Shown here: in pieces, positions 1 to 8,715 of the stretch
Layout: each line of letters begins with the position of its first letter
Numbering within the stretch: the first letter of the stretch is position 1
Program-made: the position numbers and the translations under genes
Notes under the pieces: model-generated
What the model was told of the DNA's origin: nothing
Seen by the model: the letters and a program-made list of their open reading frames with translations, nothing else
Databases searched by the model: none
NCBI GenBank assembly: GCA_965200355.1
Contig: OZ241351.1
Coordinates: forward strand, 1,116,001 to 1,180,000
DNA from: Bin18 sp965200355
GTDB lineage: Bacteria > Desulfobacterota > Binatia > Bin18
Direction: 5' to 3'
DNA: 64,000 bases

Positions 1-73
1 GGCGACCGAAAAATTATTTACGACCCCGGAAAAACAGGCCACCGAAGACTATATTACCGGCCGATTCGGCTAA
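1..73 (+). CDS. pstB: Phosphate ABC transporter ATP-binding protein PstB (C-terminal fragment)
   Basis: Only the last 23 codons are inside the window, read from base 2 to the TAA at 71-73. The end ...EDYITGRFG is the very conserved C-terminus of PstB, the ATPase of the high-affinity phosphate importer PstSCAB at the inner membrane. It lies 13 bases before phoU, the usual pst-phoU order. The Walker motifs lie outside the window, so the identification rests on the tail and the neighbour. Confidence 0.85.
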   Translation, partial: ATEKLFTTPEKQATEDYITGRFG

Positions 74-86
74 CAGCGGAGGGAGT

Positions 87-839
87 ATGCCACTCCACAC
101 GGATAGCCAGTATGAAGAAGAACTCCAGCAGCTTCGGGCCAAGGTGTTGGAAATGGGCGGGCTGGTTGAAAAGCAGGTCGGGGACGCCTTTACTGCGTTC
201 GTCGAGCGCGACTCGCAGACCGCTCAGGAAGTCATAGAGCGTGACCATATGGTCAACTATCTTGACGTCACTATTGATGAAGCCTGTATCCGCCTCCTCG
301 CCCTGCATCAGCCGGCTGCCCGGGACCTGCGCTTTATTACGACCAGCCTGCGGATTTCCACCGACCTTGAGCGTATCGGTGATATTGCCGAGAATATCTG
401 TGAGCGCTCAATCGAGCTCAATCAGGAAGCGCCCCTCGCCCCGCGGCCGGAATTGCCCGAAATGGCCGAGGGGGCCCGAGCGATGCTGCGCGATAGTCTT
501 GACGCCTTCTTGCAGTCGTCCTCTGATGTGACCGCTCCTGACACGAGGACCTCCCTTGCGGGTCCCCTCAACGCGGTGGTGTCCGAGGCATCCGACCTCG
601 CCCTGAGCGTGTGTCAGCGAGACGACCGGATTGATGCTTTGACCGCGCAGATCTTCAACACTATGCTGTCTCAGATGCGGCAGAAACCCGAATACGCCAG
701 CCGTGATATGCGGATATTGTTTATCGCAAAATATCTGGAGCGGGTTGCTGACCACGCCACCAATATCGCCGAGATGGTCATCTATCTGGCCAAGGGCAAG
801 AGCATACGCCACATCTCGCCCTTACCCGAGTCCATTTAA
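87..839 (+). CDS. phoU: Phosphate signalling protein PhoU
   Basis: 250 residues, close to the normal PhoU length. Two three-helix repeats each carry the metal-binding signature: ERIGDIAENI at about residues 97-106 and ERVADHATNIAEM near residue 220. PhoU links the Pst transporter to the PhoR kinase and represses the Pho regulon when phosphate is plentiful. The ATG is preceded by GGAGGG. It sits between pstB and phoB, so it is probably cotranscribed with both. The start is secure. Confidence 0.96.
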   Translation: MPLHTDSQYEEELQQLRAKVLEMGGLVEKQVGDAFTAFVERDSQTAQEVIERDHMVNYLDVTIDEACIRLLALHQPAARDLRFITTSLRISTDLERIGDIAENICERSIELNQEAPLAPRPELPEMAEGARAMLRDSLDAFLQSSSDVTAPDTRTSLAGPLNAVVSEASDLALSVCQRDDRIDALTAQIFNTMLSQMRQKPEYASRDMRILFIAKYLERVADHATNIAEMVIYLAKGKSIRHISPLPESI

Positions 840-852
840 GGCAGAGGAGGCT

Positions 853-1620
853 ATGGCGGGACCACAGCGGACCGTGGAGGCGGCCGAGTCCAAACGAAAA
901 GTGCTGATCGTTGAAGATGAAAAAGACATCCGCGACCTCGTTCGTTATCATCTGGAAACCGAAGGGTTTACCGTCCTTGAAGCGAGTGATGGTGAAGTGA
1001 GTCTCCAGCTCGCCGCGACTGAACGGCCGGCGCTTATTATTCTCGACTTAATGCTGCCCGGCCTGTCCGGCCTTGAGGTGTGCCGCACCTTACGCGCCCA
1101 AGACCAGCGGGCCACCGTCCCGATTCTGATGCTGACCGCCCGCGCCGCCGAGGTCGATAAAGTCCTGGGCCTCGAAATGGGGGCGGACGACTATATGACC
1201 AAACCCTTCAGCCCGCGCGAACTCGTCGCTCGGGTCAAGGCGGTCCTGCGGCGCAGCTATGGGCCGCCGGCGGACCAGCCGCACCGGAGGTATGTCCGTG
1301 GCCGGTTGCAGATTGACTACGATACCTACGAAGTGCAGCTCGATGGCAATCCGCTCGAACTGGGTCTGCGCGAATTTGAATTGCTCAAATTTTTCGTGCA
1401 GTCTCCAAACCGCGTTTTCAGTCGGACCCAAATCCTCGACCTGGTGTGGGGGCATAACGTCTATATCGAGCCCCGCACGGTCGATGTCCATATCCGCCGC
1501 CTGCGGAAACGTCTTGAGCAAGACGATGCCAACCCGAGTCTGCTCCTGACCGTGCGGGGGGTTGGGTATAAATTTAATCCGGCGGCGCTCGAGACCTCAG
1601 CGCGCAGCGACCGGACGTAA
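853..1620 (+). CDS. phoB: Phosphate regulon response regulator PhoB (OmpR family)
   Basis: 255 residues. The N-terminal receiver domain has the acidic pocket (VEDE), the phospho-acceptor Asp in LDLMLPG and the conserved Lys in MTKPFSP. The C-terminal half is an OmpR-type winged helix (VDVHIRRLRKRL ... TVRGVGYKF). I chose the ATG at 853 because GAGGAGG lies just upstream. The frame stays open further upstream, but only across the end of phoU. Phosphorylated PhoB activates pst and other phosphate-scavenging genes. It is followed by its kinase 14 bases later. Confidence 0.93.
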   Translation: MAGPQRTVEAAESKRKVLIVEDEKDIRDLVRYHLETEGFTVLEASDGEVSLQLAATERPALIILDLMLPGLSGLEVCRTLRAQDQRATVPILMLTARAAEVDKVLGLEMGADDYMTKPFSPRELVARVKAVLRRSYGPPADQPHRRYVRGRLQIDYDTYEVQLDGNPLELGLREFELLKFFVQSPNRVFSRTQILDLVWGHNVYIEPRTVDVHIRRLRKRLEQDDANPSLLLTVRGVGYKFNPAALETSARSDRT

Positions 1621-1634
1621 CCCAGCCTGCTGGT

Positions 1635-3170
1635 GTGAGAGATAACATTACCTTTGTTATGCTGTTTCCGGTCGGCCTGGCGCTGCTGGCTCTGCTCGCC
1701 CTCCTGTTGCTCTTGCCCGCGGACGCCTGGCCACACTGGGCCTGGTATGCGGCCCTGCTCTGCGGCGGTGCTGCGCTGGGTACGGCCTTGCATCAGCGGG
1801 CCCAGTTCCGGCGGCGTTTGCGCGCCCTCAGCGCGCTGCTGGCGGGTGCCCCTGACGGTGCCCCGCGCCCCGCTCTGTCGGTCCGAAAAAACGACCTATT
1901 GGGCACCATTGAGTACCAGCTCGCCCGACTCCTCACGACCCAAAGCCAACATATTCAGCGGCTCCAAGACGAGCAGAAAGAACTCGAAGCCTTGCTGCAC
2001 AGCATGGCTGAAGGCATTGTCGTGATTGACCCGCACGGCAACATCGTGCGCTATAACCCGGCGGCCCTGCATCTGTTTGGTTTGGACCCCACGGAGGACT
2101 GGCAGGGGCGGCCCTTTCAGGAATTCTCCCGTCATCCTGTTGTGCATCAGCTTTTGTCCACCGCCTCGGCGCAGGGTGTGACCCAGGAAATCGAAGTGGA
2201 GGGCCGCCAGCCGAGACAGCTTGCGGTGAGCGTCTTGCGTCTGCCCCAGAGCGGAGCCTATGAAACGGCTCAGGGAAGCCGGCCAACGACCACCGGGGGG
2301 CAGGTCTTAAGCTGTCACGATTTGACCCCGATTAAAAAGCTCGAATCCATCCGGGCCGACTTTGTGGCCAATGTGTCGCATGAACTCCGCACCCCGCTGA
2401 CCGCGATCAAGGGCTATGCCGAAACCCTGCTCACGGGGGCCCTCCACGACCCCGAGCACGCGACCCGCTTCCTGACAATTATTGACCGCCACTCGGAACG
2501 CCTCAGCCGTCTCATAGACGACCTCCTGACCTTATCCAACCTGGAATTGGGACAGGCCGAGCTCCAGCGCAAGGACATCCATATGCCTGAACTCATCCAG
2601 GAAGTCTTTGATGTCCTACACGAGAAAGCCCAGCGAGGGCGGGTGGCCCTTGCTCAGCAGCTTCCCCCCGCCCTCCCCGCCGTGAGAGGCGACCGGGACC
2701 GCCTGCATCAAGTCCTGCTCAACCTGATCGACAACGCGGTCAAATATACGCCGGCTCAGGGTCGGGTCACGGTCACCGCGACCCGGCACCCGGCCCGCGA
2801 CAACCCCGGAGGGCTGCCGGCGTGGTGGGGCCAGGCCGCTCCGGTGGAGCAGGCTCATGAGATGTCTGAGGGCAGTGCCAGTGAGGCCACCGGCCACGGC
2901 CCCCAGGACTGGCTGGAGGTTGCCATAACCGACACCGGGTGTGGTATCCCGCAAGCCGAGATTCCCCGTCTGACCCAGCGTTTTTACCGGGTGGATAAAG
3001 CCCGCTCCCGCGAGCTGGGCGGCACCGGCTTGGGACTCGCCATTGTCAAACATATTGTGATGGCCCATCACGGCGCGCTCCGAATCGAGAGCAAGGTCAA
3101 CCACGGAACCACCGTCCGGGTCGCCCTGCCGTTGACGCTCCCGCCGGCGCGGCCCGCCCAGGCTTCTTAG
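1635..3170 (+). CDS. phoR: Phosphate regulon sensor histidine kinase PhoR
   Basis: About 511 residues from a GTG; an ATG at 1659 is an alternative start. Two hydrophobic segments lie in the first 45 residues, then a PAS domain (SMAEGIVVIDPHGNIVRYN), a HisKA domain with the phospho-accepting His in FVANVSHELRTPLTAIKGY, and a HATPase_c domain with the N box (NLIDNAVKYTP), G1 (DTGCGIP) and G2 (GGTGLGLAIVKH). It phosphorylates PhoB when phosphate is short. A roughly 40-residue low-complexity insert sits between the N and G1 boxes. Its stop overlaps the stop of the convergent CCA-adding enzyme gene by four bases. Confidence 0.93.
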   Translation: MRDNITFVMLFPVGLALLALLALLLLLPADAWPHWAWYAALLCGGAALGTALHQRAQFRRRLRALSALLAGAPDGAPRPALSVRKNDLLGTIEYQLARLLTTQSQHIQRLQDEQKELEALLHSMAEGIVVIDPHGNIVRYNPAALHLFGLDPTEDWQGRPFQEFSRHPVVHQLLSTASAQGVTQEIEVEGRQPRQLAVSVLRLPQSGAYETAQGSRPTTTGGQVLSCHDLTPIKKLESIRADFVANVSHELRTPLTAIKGYAETLLTGALHDPEHATRFLTIIDRHSERLSRLIDDLLTLSNLELGQAELQRKDIHMPELIQEVFDVLHEKAQRGRVALAQQLPPALPAVRGDRDRLHQVLLNLIDNAVKYTPAQGRVTVTATRHPARDNPGGLPAWWGQAAPVEQAHEMSEGSASEATGHGPQDWLEVAITDTGCGIPQAEIPRLTQRFYRVDKARSRELGGTGLGLAIVKHIVMAHHGALRIESKVNHGTTVRVALPLTLPPARPAQAS

Positions 3171-4489
3171 GGTTGCTGCCAGTTCTGGCGCACCCAGGCG
3201 AGCGCGGCCTGTCGGCTGTGCAGCCGGCCATCGAGTTGGGCCTCCTCCAGCGCTCTCAGGATGGTAGAGAACTGCGGACCGGGCTGAAAGCCGAGCCGAA
3301 TCAGGTCCTGGCCGCCCAACAGGCGGGGCGGTCGCAGCTCCTCGGGGCCGAGGGCGCGCAGTTTTTGACGACAGAAGGCATACGCCTCAAGATTGCCGTG
3401 CGACGCCAGGGCGTCCAGGCGGGCGAGGGCCAGGAGTTCTTCCATACCGTCGAGGCGCAGGAAGCGCTTGAGGGTTGCCGCTCGCATATGGGGCGCGTCA
3501 AGCAGCCGCAGGTGGTTTTTGACCAGAAAGGCCACCCGCTCCCAGGTCGCGCGGGCGCGTTTCAGCCGCTGACAGATCGCGACCGCCATCCCCGCGCCAG
3601 ATTCGCAGTGGCCATAAAACGTGATCCGTTCCCCTTTTTGTCTCTGACAGTGGGGCTTGGCGACATCGTGAAGGAGCGCTCCCAGGGCCAGCGTCTCGCT
3701 CGGCTGAGGCAGCGCGTCCAGGTGTTTCAGCACGAGGAGCGTGTGAACGAAGACATCCCCTTCGGGATGAAAATCCGGGGACTGGGCAACGCCGCGTAGC
3801 GCTATTATTTCGGGCAGAATAGCCTCAAGCAGACCAGACTCGGCCAGGAGCCCAACGGCCGGCTGCGCGCTGCCTTCGGTCAGGATTTTGACTACCTCGT
3901 CGCCGATGCGCTCCCAGGCCATGTCGGTCAGCGTCGGAGCGAACTGACGCACGGCCCGCCACGTCTCGGGCTCGATACCGAAACCCAGCCGGGCGGCAAA
4001 GCGGACGGCCCGCAGCAGGCGTATCCGATCCTCGTGAAAGCGGGCTGCCGGCTCCCCAATGGCCCGAATGAGACGGTTGTTCAGGTCTGTTTGCCCGCCA
4101 ACATAATCGATGACCGTGTCGGTCAGCGGGTCAAAAAACATGCCGTTCATGGTGAAATCACGCCTGAGGGCGTCCTCCCGGTCGGTGCTGAAGCGGACTG
4201 CTATCGGGTGACGGCCATCACGATAGACGTCGTCCGCCCGAAACGTCGCCACCTCATAGGGAACGCCCTCCAGGACGACGAGGACCACCCCGAACTGCGC
4301 CCCGACCGGGACTGTCTGCGGAAATATCTTCTGGACCTCGGCGGTCCGGGCGTCCGTGGCGATATCAAAGTCTTTGGCCTGAATGCCCAGCAAGCGGTCC
4401 CGCACACAGCCGCCGGCAAAATAGGCCGTATGGCCATGCCGGTGCAGCGTCTGCACAAGCGTCCTGGCCTGTTCTTCCCGCTGGCTCAT
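3167..4489 (-). CDS. cca: CCA tRNA nucleotidyltransferase / poly(A) polymerase family protein
   Basis: 440 residues, class II nucleotidyltransferase. The head has GGCVRD near residue 26 and the metal-binding DFDIATDA, followed by the RRDFTMNGM and EDRIRLLRAVRFAARL motifs of the family. A C-terminal HD domain shows LLHDVAKP. It adds or repairs the CCA end of tRNAs, or is a poly(A) polymerase; sequence alone does not separate these cleanly. The HD domain and length fit a bacterial CCA enzyme. The ATG at 4489 is the only sensible start. It is convergent with phoR. Confidence 0.88.
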   Translation of the reverse strand: MSQREEQARTLVQTLHRHGHTAYFAGGCVRDRLLGIQAKDFDIATDARTAEVQKIFPQTVPVGAQFGVVLVVLEGVPYEVATFRADDVYRDGRHPIAVRFSTDREDALRRDFTMNGMFFDPLTDTVIDYVGGQTDLNNRLIRAIGEPAARFHEDRIRLLRAVRFAARLGFGIEPETWRAVRQFAPTLTDMAWERIGDEVVKILTEGSAQPAVGLLAESGLLEAILPEIIALRGVAQSPDFHPEGDVFVHTLLVLKHLDALPQPSETLALGALLHDVAKPHCQRQKGERITFYGHCESGAGMAVAICQRLKRARATWERVAFLVKNHLRLLDAPHMRAATLKRFLRLDGMEELLALARLDALASHGNLEAYAFCRQKLRALGPEELRPPRLLGGQDLIRLGFQPGPQFSTILRALEEAQLDGRLHSRQAALAWVRQNWQQP

Positions 4490-4934
4490 GGGCGCATGGT
4501 GACACGCGGCGCTCAGGAGGGCAACGGAGCGTGGTGTGTCCCGGAGAAAATTGCGGAATCTATACGCCTGGGTTTAAGGATATGGCCTTCAGCGATGCCA
4601 GGAAAAGACAGATGAGTGCCCTGAACCCTCGGCAACCCTACGGCCCGTATTTTTCAGACCCGTCACGACTGTGGGGCGAAAAAAGCTGGGGCCAGGGGCG
4701 TTTCTTTATGCTCTCATGCCCAAGCCTGGCTCCTTCCTGGACCCCCTGTCCTCAGGGGGTCGCTATCGGGTGTGTTTCCGATTTTGGCAGGGAGAACAGA
4801 CCACCCGGCAGGAGCGATGCGCCCTGTTCGTCCTGCCGCCCTCGCCGCGGAGACGCGCCTGGTCCCAGCGTCCGCAATGGCAGACCCTCCCCACGCTTGC
4901 GACGCCTCAGCCGCCTCGCTAGAGTGAGCCCATT
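4490..4934. other. 445-bp divergent intergenic region with a perfect hairpin
   Basis: The region lies between the divergent starts of cca and murF. Reading frames here look non-coding. The one clear structure is a perfect 9-bp stem with a TCCT loop at 4740-4761 (GACCCCCTG / CAGGGGGTC), about 175 bases before murF. No T-run follows on either strand, so it is not an obvious terminator. No RNA family or convincing promoter was recognised. Confidence 0.5.
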
Positions 4935-6332
4935 GTGGGAGTTGCACTCTACGCGCACGACATCTGCACGGCCACCGGTGGAACGCTCAGGTGGGGGCGT
5001 CCAGACACGCTCTTTACCTCGGTCAGCATTGATTCGCGCCATATCGCTCCCCAGGCGCTGTTCGTGCCGCTCGCCGGGGAGCGGGTCAATGGGCATAGCT
5101 ATATTCCGGCTGCGGTGGAGTCGGGGGCGGCCGGGTTTCTTTTTTCGCCGTCTGTGCCGGTCGCCCCGCCGGACGGGGCCGCCGGTATTGCCGTTGCCGA
5201 CCCGCTGACCGCCCTGCAAGACCTGGCCACCTGGTATCGCCAGCGACTCTCCGCGCGGGTGATTGGGATTGCTGGCAGCAATGGCAAAACAACGACCAAA
5301 GAACTCATGGCCCAGGTCTTTGCCGCCCAACGACCCACCCGGGCGACCCAGGGCAATCTGAACAATCATATTGGCCTGCCGCTGACCCTGCTGCGCGCCA
5401 CGCCGGAAGACGACTTCCTGGTCCTGGAAATGGGGACGAGCGGCCCTGGAGAGCTGACCCTGTTGAGCCGCCTGGCCCAGCCTCACATGGGCGTCATGAC
5501 CACCATTAGCGAAGAACACACCGAGACGCTGGGCGACTTGGCCGGGGTCCTGGCCGCCGAAATCGAACTGCTGACTGGCCTGTCGCCCAATGGGGTGGCC
5601 ATTATCAATGGCGACGACCCCGTATTGCGGACCGCTGTCCAGCAGCAGACTCGGGGGCGGATTATCACGTTCGGGGCACAATCTACCAATCAGGTGTGGG
5701 CGGAACGTATTCAGGTGTCGCGCACGGGAACGAGTTTTGAGCTGCACGCCCAGGGACATCTGCGCCAAGTGCAGATGCCGCTCATCGGCAGTCATTGTGT
5801 CCTGGCCGCACTGGCGACGCTTGCGGCCGTGCTGGAAAATGGCTTGGACCTTGACAGGGCCTGCGCCACGCTGCGGACCGTCCGGGGAGCGCCCCGGCGT
5901 CTCGCGCCGTTCAGCCTGCCTGCCTATCACCTGACTGTGCTGGACGACTGCTATAACGCGAACCCAGCCTCCATGCAGCACGCCCTCCAGACCGCCAACA
6001 CGATTCGACAGGCCGACGAACGCCTGCTCCTCGTCTTGGGCGATATGCTCGAATTAGGCGCGATCAGCGAGCAGCGGCACCGAGAGGTCGGGGCCTATGT
6101 GGTCGGACTGACACCCGCCCCAGACGCCGTGGTGACGGTCGGCCAGTACGCCCCACAGTTGGCTGAAGCGGCGATTCAGGCCGGGCTTCAGACCCACGTC
6201 TGGCCCGATGCCACCGCGGCCGCCCCGTGCGTCCGCGCGCTGGTGCGACAGGCCGACGGGCCGCAGCTCATGCTGGTCAAAGGCTCTCGCGGTATCCATC
6301 TGGAACAGATATTGGAAGCGCTCGTTGCGTAA
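4935..6332 (+). CDS. murF: UDP-N-acetylmuramoyl-tripeptide--D-alanyl-D-alanine ligase MurF
   Basis: 465 residues. The Mur-ligase P-loop is GSNGKTTTKE near residue 113, followed by the family motifs TQGNLNNHIGLP, EMGTS and DDCYNANP, and a C-terminal ligase domain. MurF adds D-Ala-D-Ala to the peptidoglycan precursor in the cytoplasm. A TAG just upstream in frame makes the GTG at 4935 the first possible start; the Shine-Dalgarno sequence is weak. The gene is isolated from other mur genes here, 30 bases before purE. Confidence 0.95.
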   Translation: MGVALYAHDICTATGGTLRWGRPDTLFTSVSIDSRHIAPQALFVPLAGERVNGHSYIPAAVESGAAGFLFSPSVPVAPPDGAAGIAVADPLTALQDLATWYRQRLSARVIGIAGSNGKTTTKELMAQVFAAQRPTRATQGNLNNHIGLPLTLLRATPEDDFLVLEMGTSGPGELTLLSRLAQPHMGVMTTISEEHTETLGDLAGVLAAEIELLTGLSPNGVAIINGDDPVLRTAVQQQTRGRIITFGAQSTNQVWAERIQVSRTGTSFELHAQGHLRQVQMPLIGSHCVLAALATLAAVLENGLDLDRACATLRTVRGAPRRLAPFSLPAYHLTVLDDCYNANPASMQHALQTANTIRQADERLLLVLGDMLELGAISEQRHREVGAYVVGLTPAPDAVVTVGQYAPQLAEAAIQAGLQTHVWPDATAAAPCVRALVRQADGPQLMLVKGSRGIHLEQILEALVA

Positions 6333-6362
6333 ATCCTGCATGACGCATGAAAAGGAGAACAC

Positions 6363-6869
6363 ATGACCCTTCAAGTCGGCATTATTATGGGTAGTGACTC
6401 AGACCTCGCGACCATGAAAGCAGCGGCCACCGTCTGTGAGGAGTTTGACGTTGGGTATGAAATCCGTGTCCTGTCCGCTCATCGGACCCCGCACGATGCC
6501 ACCGACTATGCGAGTCAGGCGGTTGAGCGGGGCCTCAAGGTCATTATCGCCGGGGCCGGGGGAGCCGCCCATCTGGCGGGGGTGGTTGCCGGCCATACCC
6601 CGCTGCCGGTTATTGGCGTGCCGATCAAGAGCGCGGCCTTAAGCGGCCAGGATTCCCTGCTGTCCATTGTCCAGATGCCGGCCGGCGTGCCGGTGGCGAC
6701 CGTGGCGATTGATGGTGCCCGCAACGCCGGTCTGCTGGCCATGCAAATCCTGGCAACGAGCAACCCGGGTCTGCTGGAACGCTTTCAGGCGTTCAAAGCC
6801 GAGTTGGTTGAAAAGACGCGCGACAAAGACCGGCGCTTGCAGGAACGTGTCAAGGCCGGTGGGCTGTAG
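6363..6869 (+). CDS. purE: N5-carboxyaminoimidazole ribonucleotide mutase PurE (class I)
   Basis: 168 residues, full length. It has MGSDSDLATMK at the N-terminus, SAHRTPHDA, IAGAGGAAHLAGVVAGHT and VPIKSAALSGQDSLLSIVQMP, all hallmarks of PurE, with the catalytic His in AGGAAHL. It converts N5-CAIR to CAIR in purine synthesis. AAAGGAG precedes the ATG. purK, its usual partner, is not in the window; purC lies 50 kb away. Confidence 0.97.
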   Translation: MTLQVGIIMGSDSDLATMKAAATVCEEFDVGYEIRVLSAHRTPHDATDYASQAVERGLKVIIAGAGGAAHLAGVVAGHTPLPVIGVPIKSAALSGQDSLLSIVQMPAGVPVATVAIDGARNAGLLAMQILATSNPGLLERFQAFKAELVEKTRDKDRRLQERVKAGGL

Positions 6870-6907
6870 GGGCAACCGGCTGTGATGGTCCCCCCATTTC
6901 GGAGGGT

Positions 6908-8152
6908 ATGCGTATGATCTCCGTGCATGAGGCTCTGACCCGAATTCTGGAGACCGTCTCTCCGCTGGCTGGTGAGCGGATCAGTCTGTTTGCCGCAACC
7001 GGGCGCGTCCTGGCCGAGGAGGTGCAGTCTGTCCGCGAAGTGCCGCCGTTTACCAACTCGGCCATGGATGGCTATGCCGTGCGGCATGAGGACATTCAGT
7101 CTGCCCAGGCCGCCCGGGCCGTTGCGCTCTCCGTCCTGGAAGTCATTCAAGCCGGCGCCGTGCCAACCAGAACGGTCGCACCCCAGACGGCGAGTAAAAT
7201 CATGACCGGTGCGGTCCTGCCACCGGGGGCGGATACGGTCATCAAGGTCGAAGACACCCAGGAACAACCCGGCCAAGTGCTCATTGGTAAGGCCGCTCCC
7301 AAAGGCAATAATGTGCGGGCGAGCGGGGAGGACATCCAAGCCGGTCAGACGATTCTCAAACCGGGGCGCGTCCTCCGGCCGGCCGATATCGGGCTGCTGG
7401 CCTCGGTCGGACGCAGCTTTGTGCTTGTGCATCAGCGCCCCAGGGTTGCCATCCTGAGTACGGGCGATGAGCTGGCCGAGGCCGATATTCCGCTGCAACC
7501 GGGTCAGATTGTGAATTCCAACGCCTACGCGCTGGCCGCGGCCGTGCGTGAGGCCGGTGGTCAGCCCGTCCCCTTGGCCATTGCCCGCGACAGCTTGGCA
7601 GAGACGCGCGCCGCGCTCGAAGAGGCCGTGCGCCATGACGTGGTGCTGTCAACGGGCGGGGTGTCGGTTGGGGATTTCGATTTTGTGAAAGCGGCCATGG
7701 ACGATATTGGCATTGAGCGTCTGTTCTGGCGGGTCGCCCAAAAGCCGGGCAAGCCGTTGACGTTCGGCCTGCTTCGGGGCCGTCCGTATTTTGGGCTGCC
7801 CGGCAATCCGGTCTCTGCGCTGGTGTGTTTCTATCTGTACACCTGGGCCGCGCTACGCCGTATGGCCGGCTACGGCAAGCTCTTCTTCCCGACGGTTCAG
7901 GTCACGCTTGGCGAAGATATTCCCAAAGCCCGGGGCCTGACGGAATTCGTCCGCTGTCAGTTGACCCGGAACGGTCCTGGCTATGTGGCGTATTCAACCG
8001 GCACCCAAAGCTCTGGCGTCCTGAGTTCGCTCTCGCTCGGCGAGAGCTTGGTCATCGGCCCACCCGAGACCGCTATGCTCAAGCAGGGGACCACGGCGAC
8101 CGCTCTTGTCCTTGACCGGGAAGTGCTCATGCCGGCCGAGTTGCCTTTTTAG
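6908..8152 (+). CDS. moeA: Molybdopterin molybdenumtransferase MoeA
   Basis: 414 residues. The N-terminus has TNSAMDGYAVR, followed by TGAVLPPGADTVIKVED, a MogA-like domain with STGDEL and STGGVSVGDFDF, and a C-terminal beta domain. MoeA inserts molybdate into adenylated molybdopterin. Start ATG at 6908 follows GGAGGGT. The gene stands 38 bases after purE with no other moco gene nearby. No MOCO riboswitch is visible in the short gap. Confidence 0.95.
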   Translation: MRMISVHEALTRILETVSPLAGERISLFAATGRVLAEEVQSVREVPPFTNSAMDGYAVRHEDIQSAQAARAVALSVLEVIQAGAVPTRTVAPQTASKIMTGAVLPPGADTVIKVEDTQEQPGQVLIGKAAPKGNNVRASGEDIQAGQTILKPGRVLRPADIGLLASVGRSFVLVHQRPRVAILSTGDELAEADIPLQPGQIVNSNAYALAAAVREAGGQPVPLAIARDSLAETRAALEEAVRHDVVLSTGGVSVGDFDFVKAAMDDIGIERLFWRVAQKPGKPLTFGLLRGRPYFGLPGNPVSALVCFYLYTWAALRRMAGYGKLFFPTVQVTLGEDIPKARGLTEFVRCQLTRNGPGYVAYSTGTQSSGVLSSLSLGESLVIGPPETAMLKQGTTATALVLDREVLMPAELPF

Positions 8153-8182
8153 GCCAAGCCTTCACTTAGAGGATGAGCCCTC

Positions 8183-8662
8183 ATGAGACAACGGAAGTAC
8201 CCGACCACGCAGCAGGTGGGCCGCGCGGGGGAATTATTTGTTGCGGCTGAACTCAACCGCCGGGGTGCCCTGGCCACCCTGTACCTGACGAACGCCCCGC
8301 GCGTGGATGTCGTGGCCATGCGACCGGATAACAGCCGCACGGTCAACATCCAGGTCAAGACCAAAGGCCCCAGATCGAAGATGTGGCAGTGGAATATCGA
8401 AAAAGCCAGAGCCGAGCGGCAGGCTTCAGGGGACGATTTCCTCGTCTTCGTGGACCTTCAGCCTTTGGAGCCGGCCTATTATATTGTTCGGCTCCGGGAT
8501 TTCGCCAAGAGGAAGGTTGAGGCTCATGACGCTTGGCTGAAGAGCATCGGGGGCAGCCGGCCGCGCACTCCAGCCTCCCAGCACACCAGTATCTCGGTGG
8601 AAGAGGTGGAAGCGGGTAAGGATGCCTGGCACCTACTGGATGTGATGCCGGCCGTGGCTTGA
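8183..8662 (+). CDS. PD-(D/E)XK nuclease-like protein of unknown role
   Basis: 159 residues. The opening VGRAGELFVAAELNRRG, then RVDVVA and INIQVKTKG-like NIQVKTKG, match the E...D...(E/Q)xK core of small PD-(D/E)XK domains. The Glu sits at about residue 17, the Asp at about 36 and the Q-V-K at about 57-59. The C-terminal 40 residues look unstructured. There is no methyltransferase or phage gene beside it. It could be a DNA repair or housekeeping nuclease; function is not assigned. Confidence 0.6.
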   Translation: MRQRKYPTTQQVGRAGELFVAAELNRRGALATLYLTNAPRVDVVAMRPDNSRTVNIQVKTKGPRSKMWQWNIEKARAERQASGDDFLVFVDLQPLEPAYYIVRLRDFAKRKVEAHDAWLKSIGGSRPRTPASQHTSISVEEVEAGKDAWHLLDVMPAVA

Positions 8663-8715
8663 CGAAGAGCGAAACGGACAATGTGTGGATGCAGAAAGGA
8701 TAGGGATATTAGGCG

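Noticed and set aside
703..852. Longer phoB start inside phoU
   Set aside because: It would overlap phoU by over 100 bases; the ATG at 853 has a strong ribosome site and matches the family start.
4531..5208. 225-codon frame before murF
   Set aside because: Overlaps murF, has a biased Arg/Pro composition and no motif.
4752..5981. 409-codon open frame on the minus strand opposite murF
   Set aside because: It lies wholly antisense to a secure murF gene and shows no recognisable motif. High GC makes long antisense frames common here.
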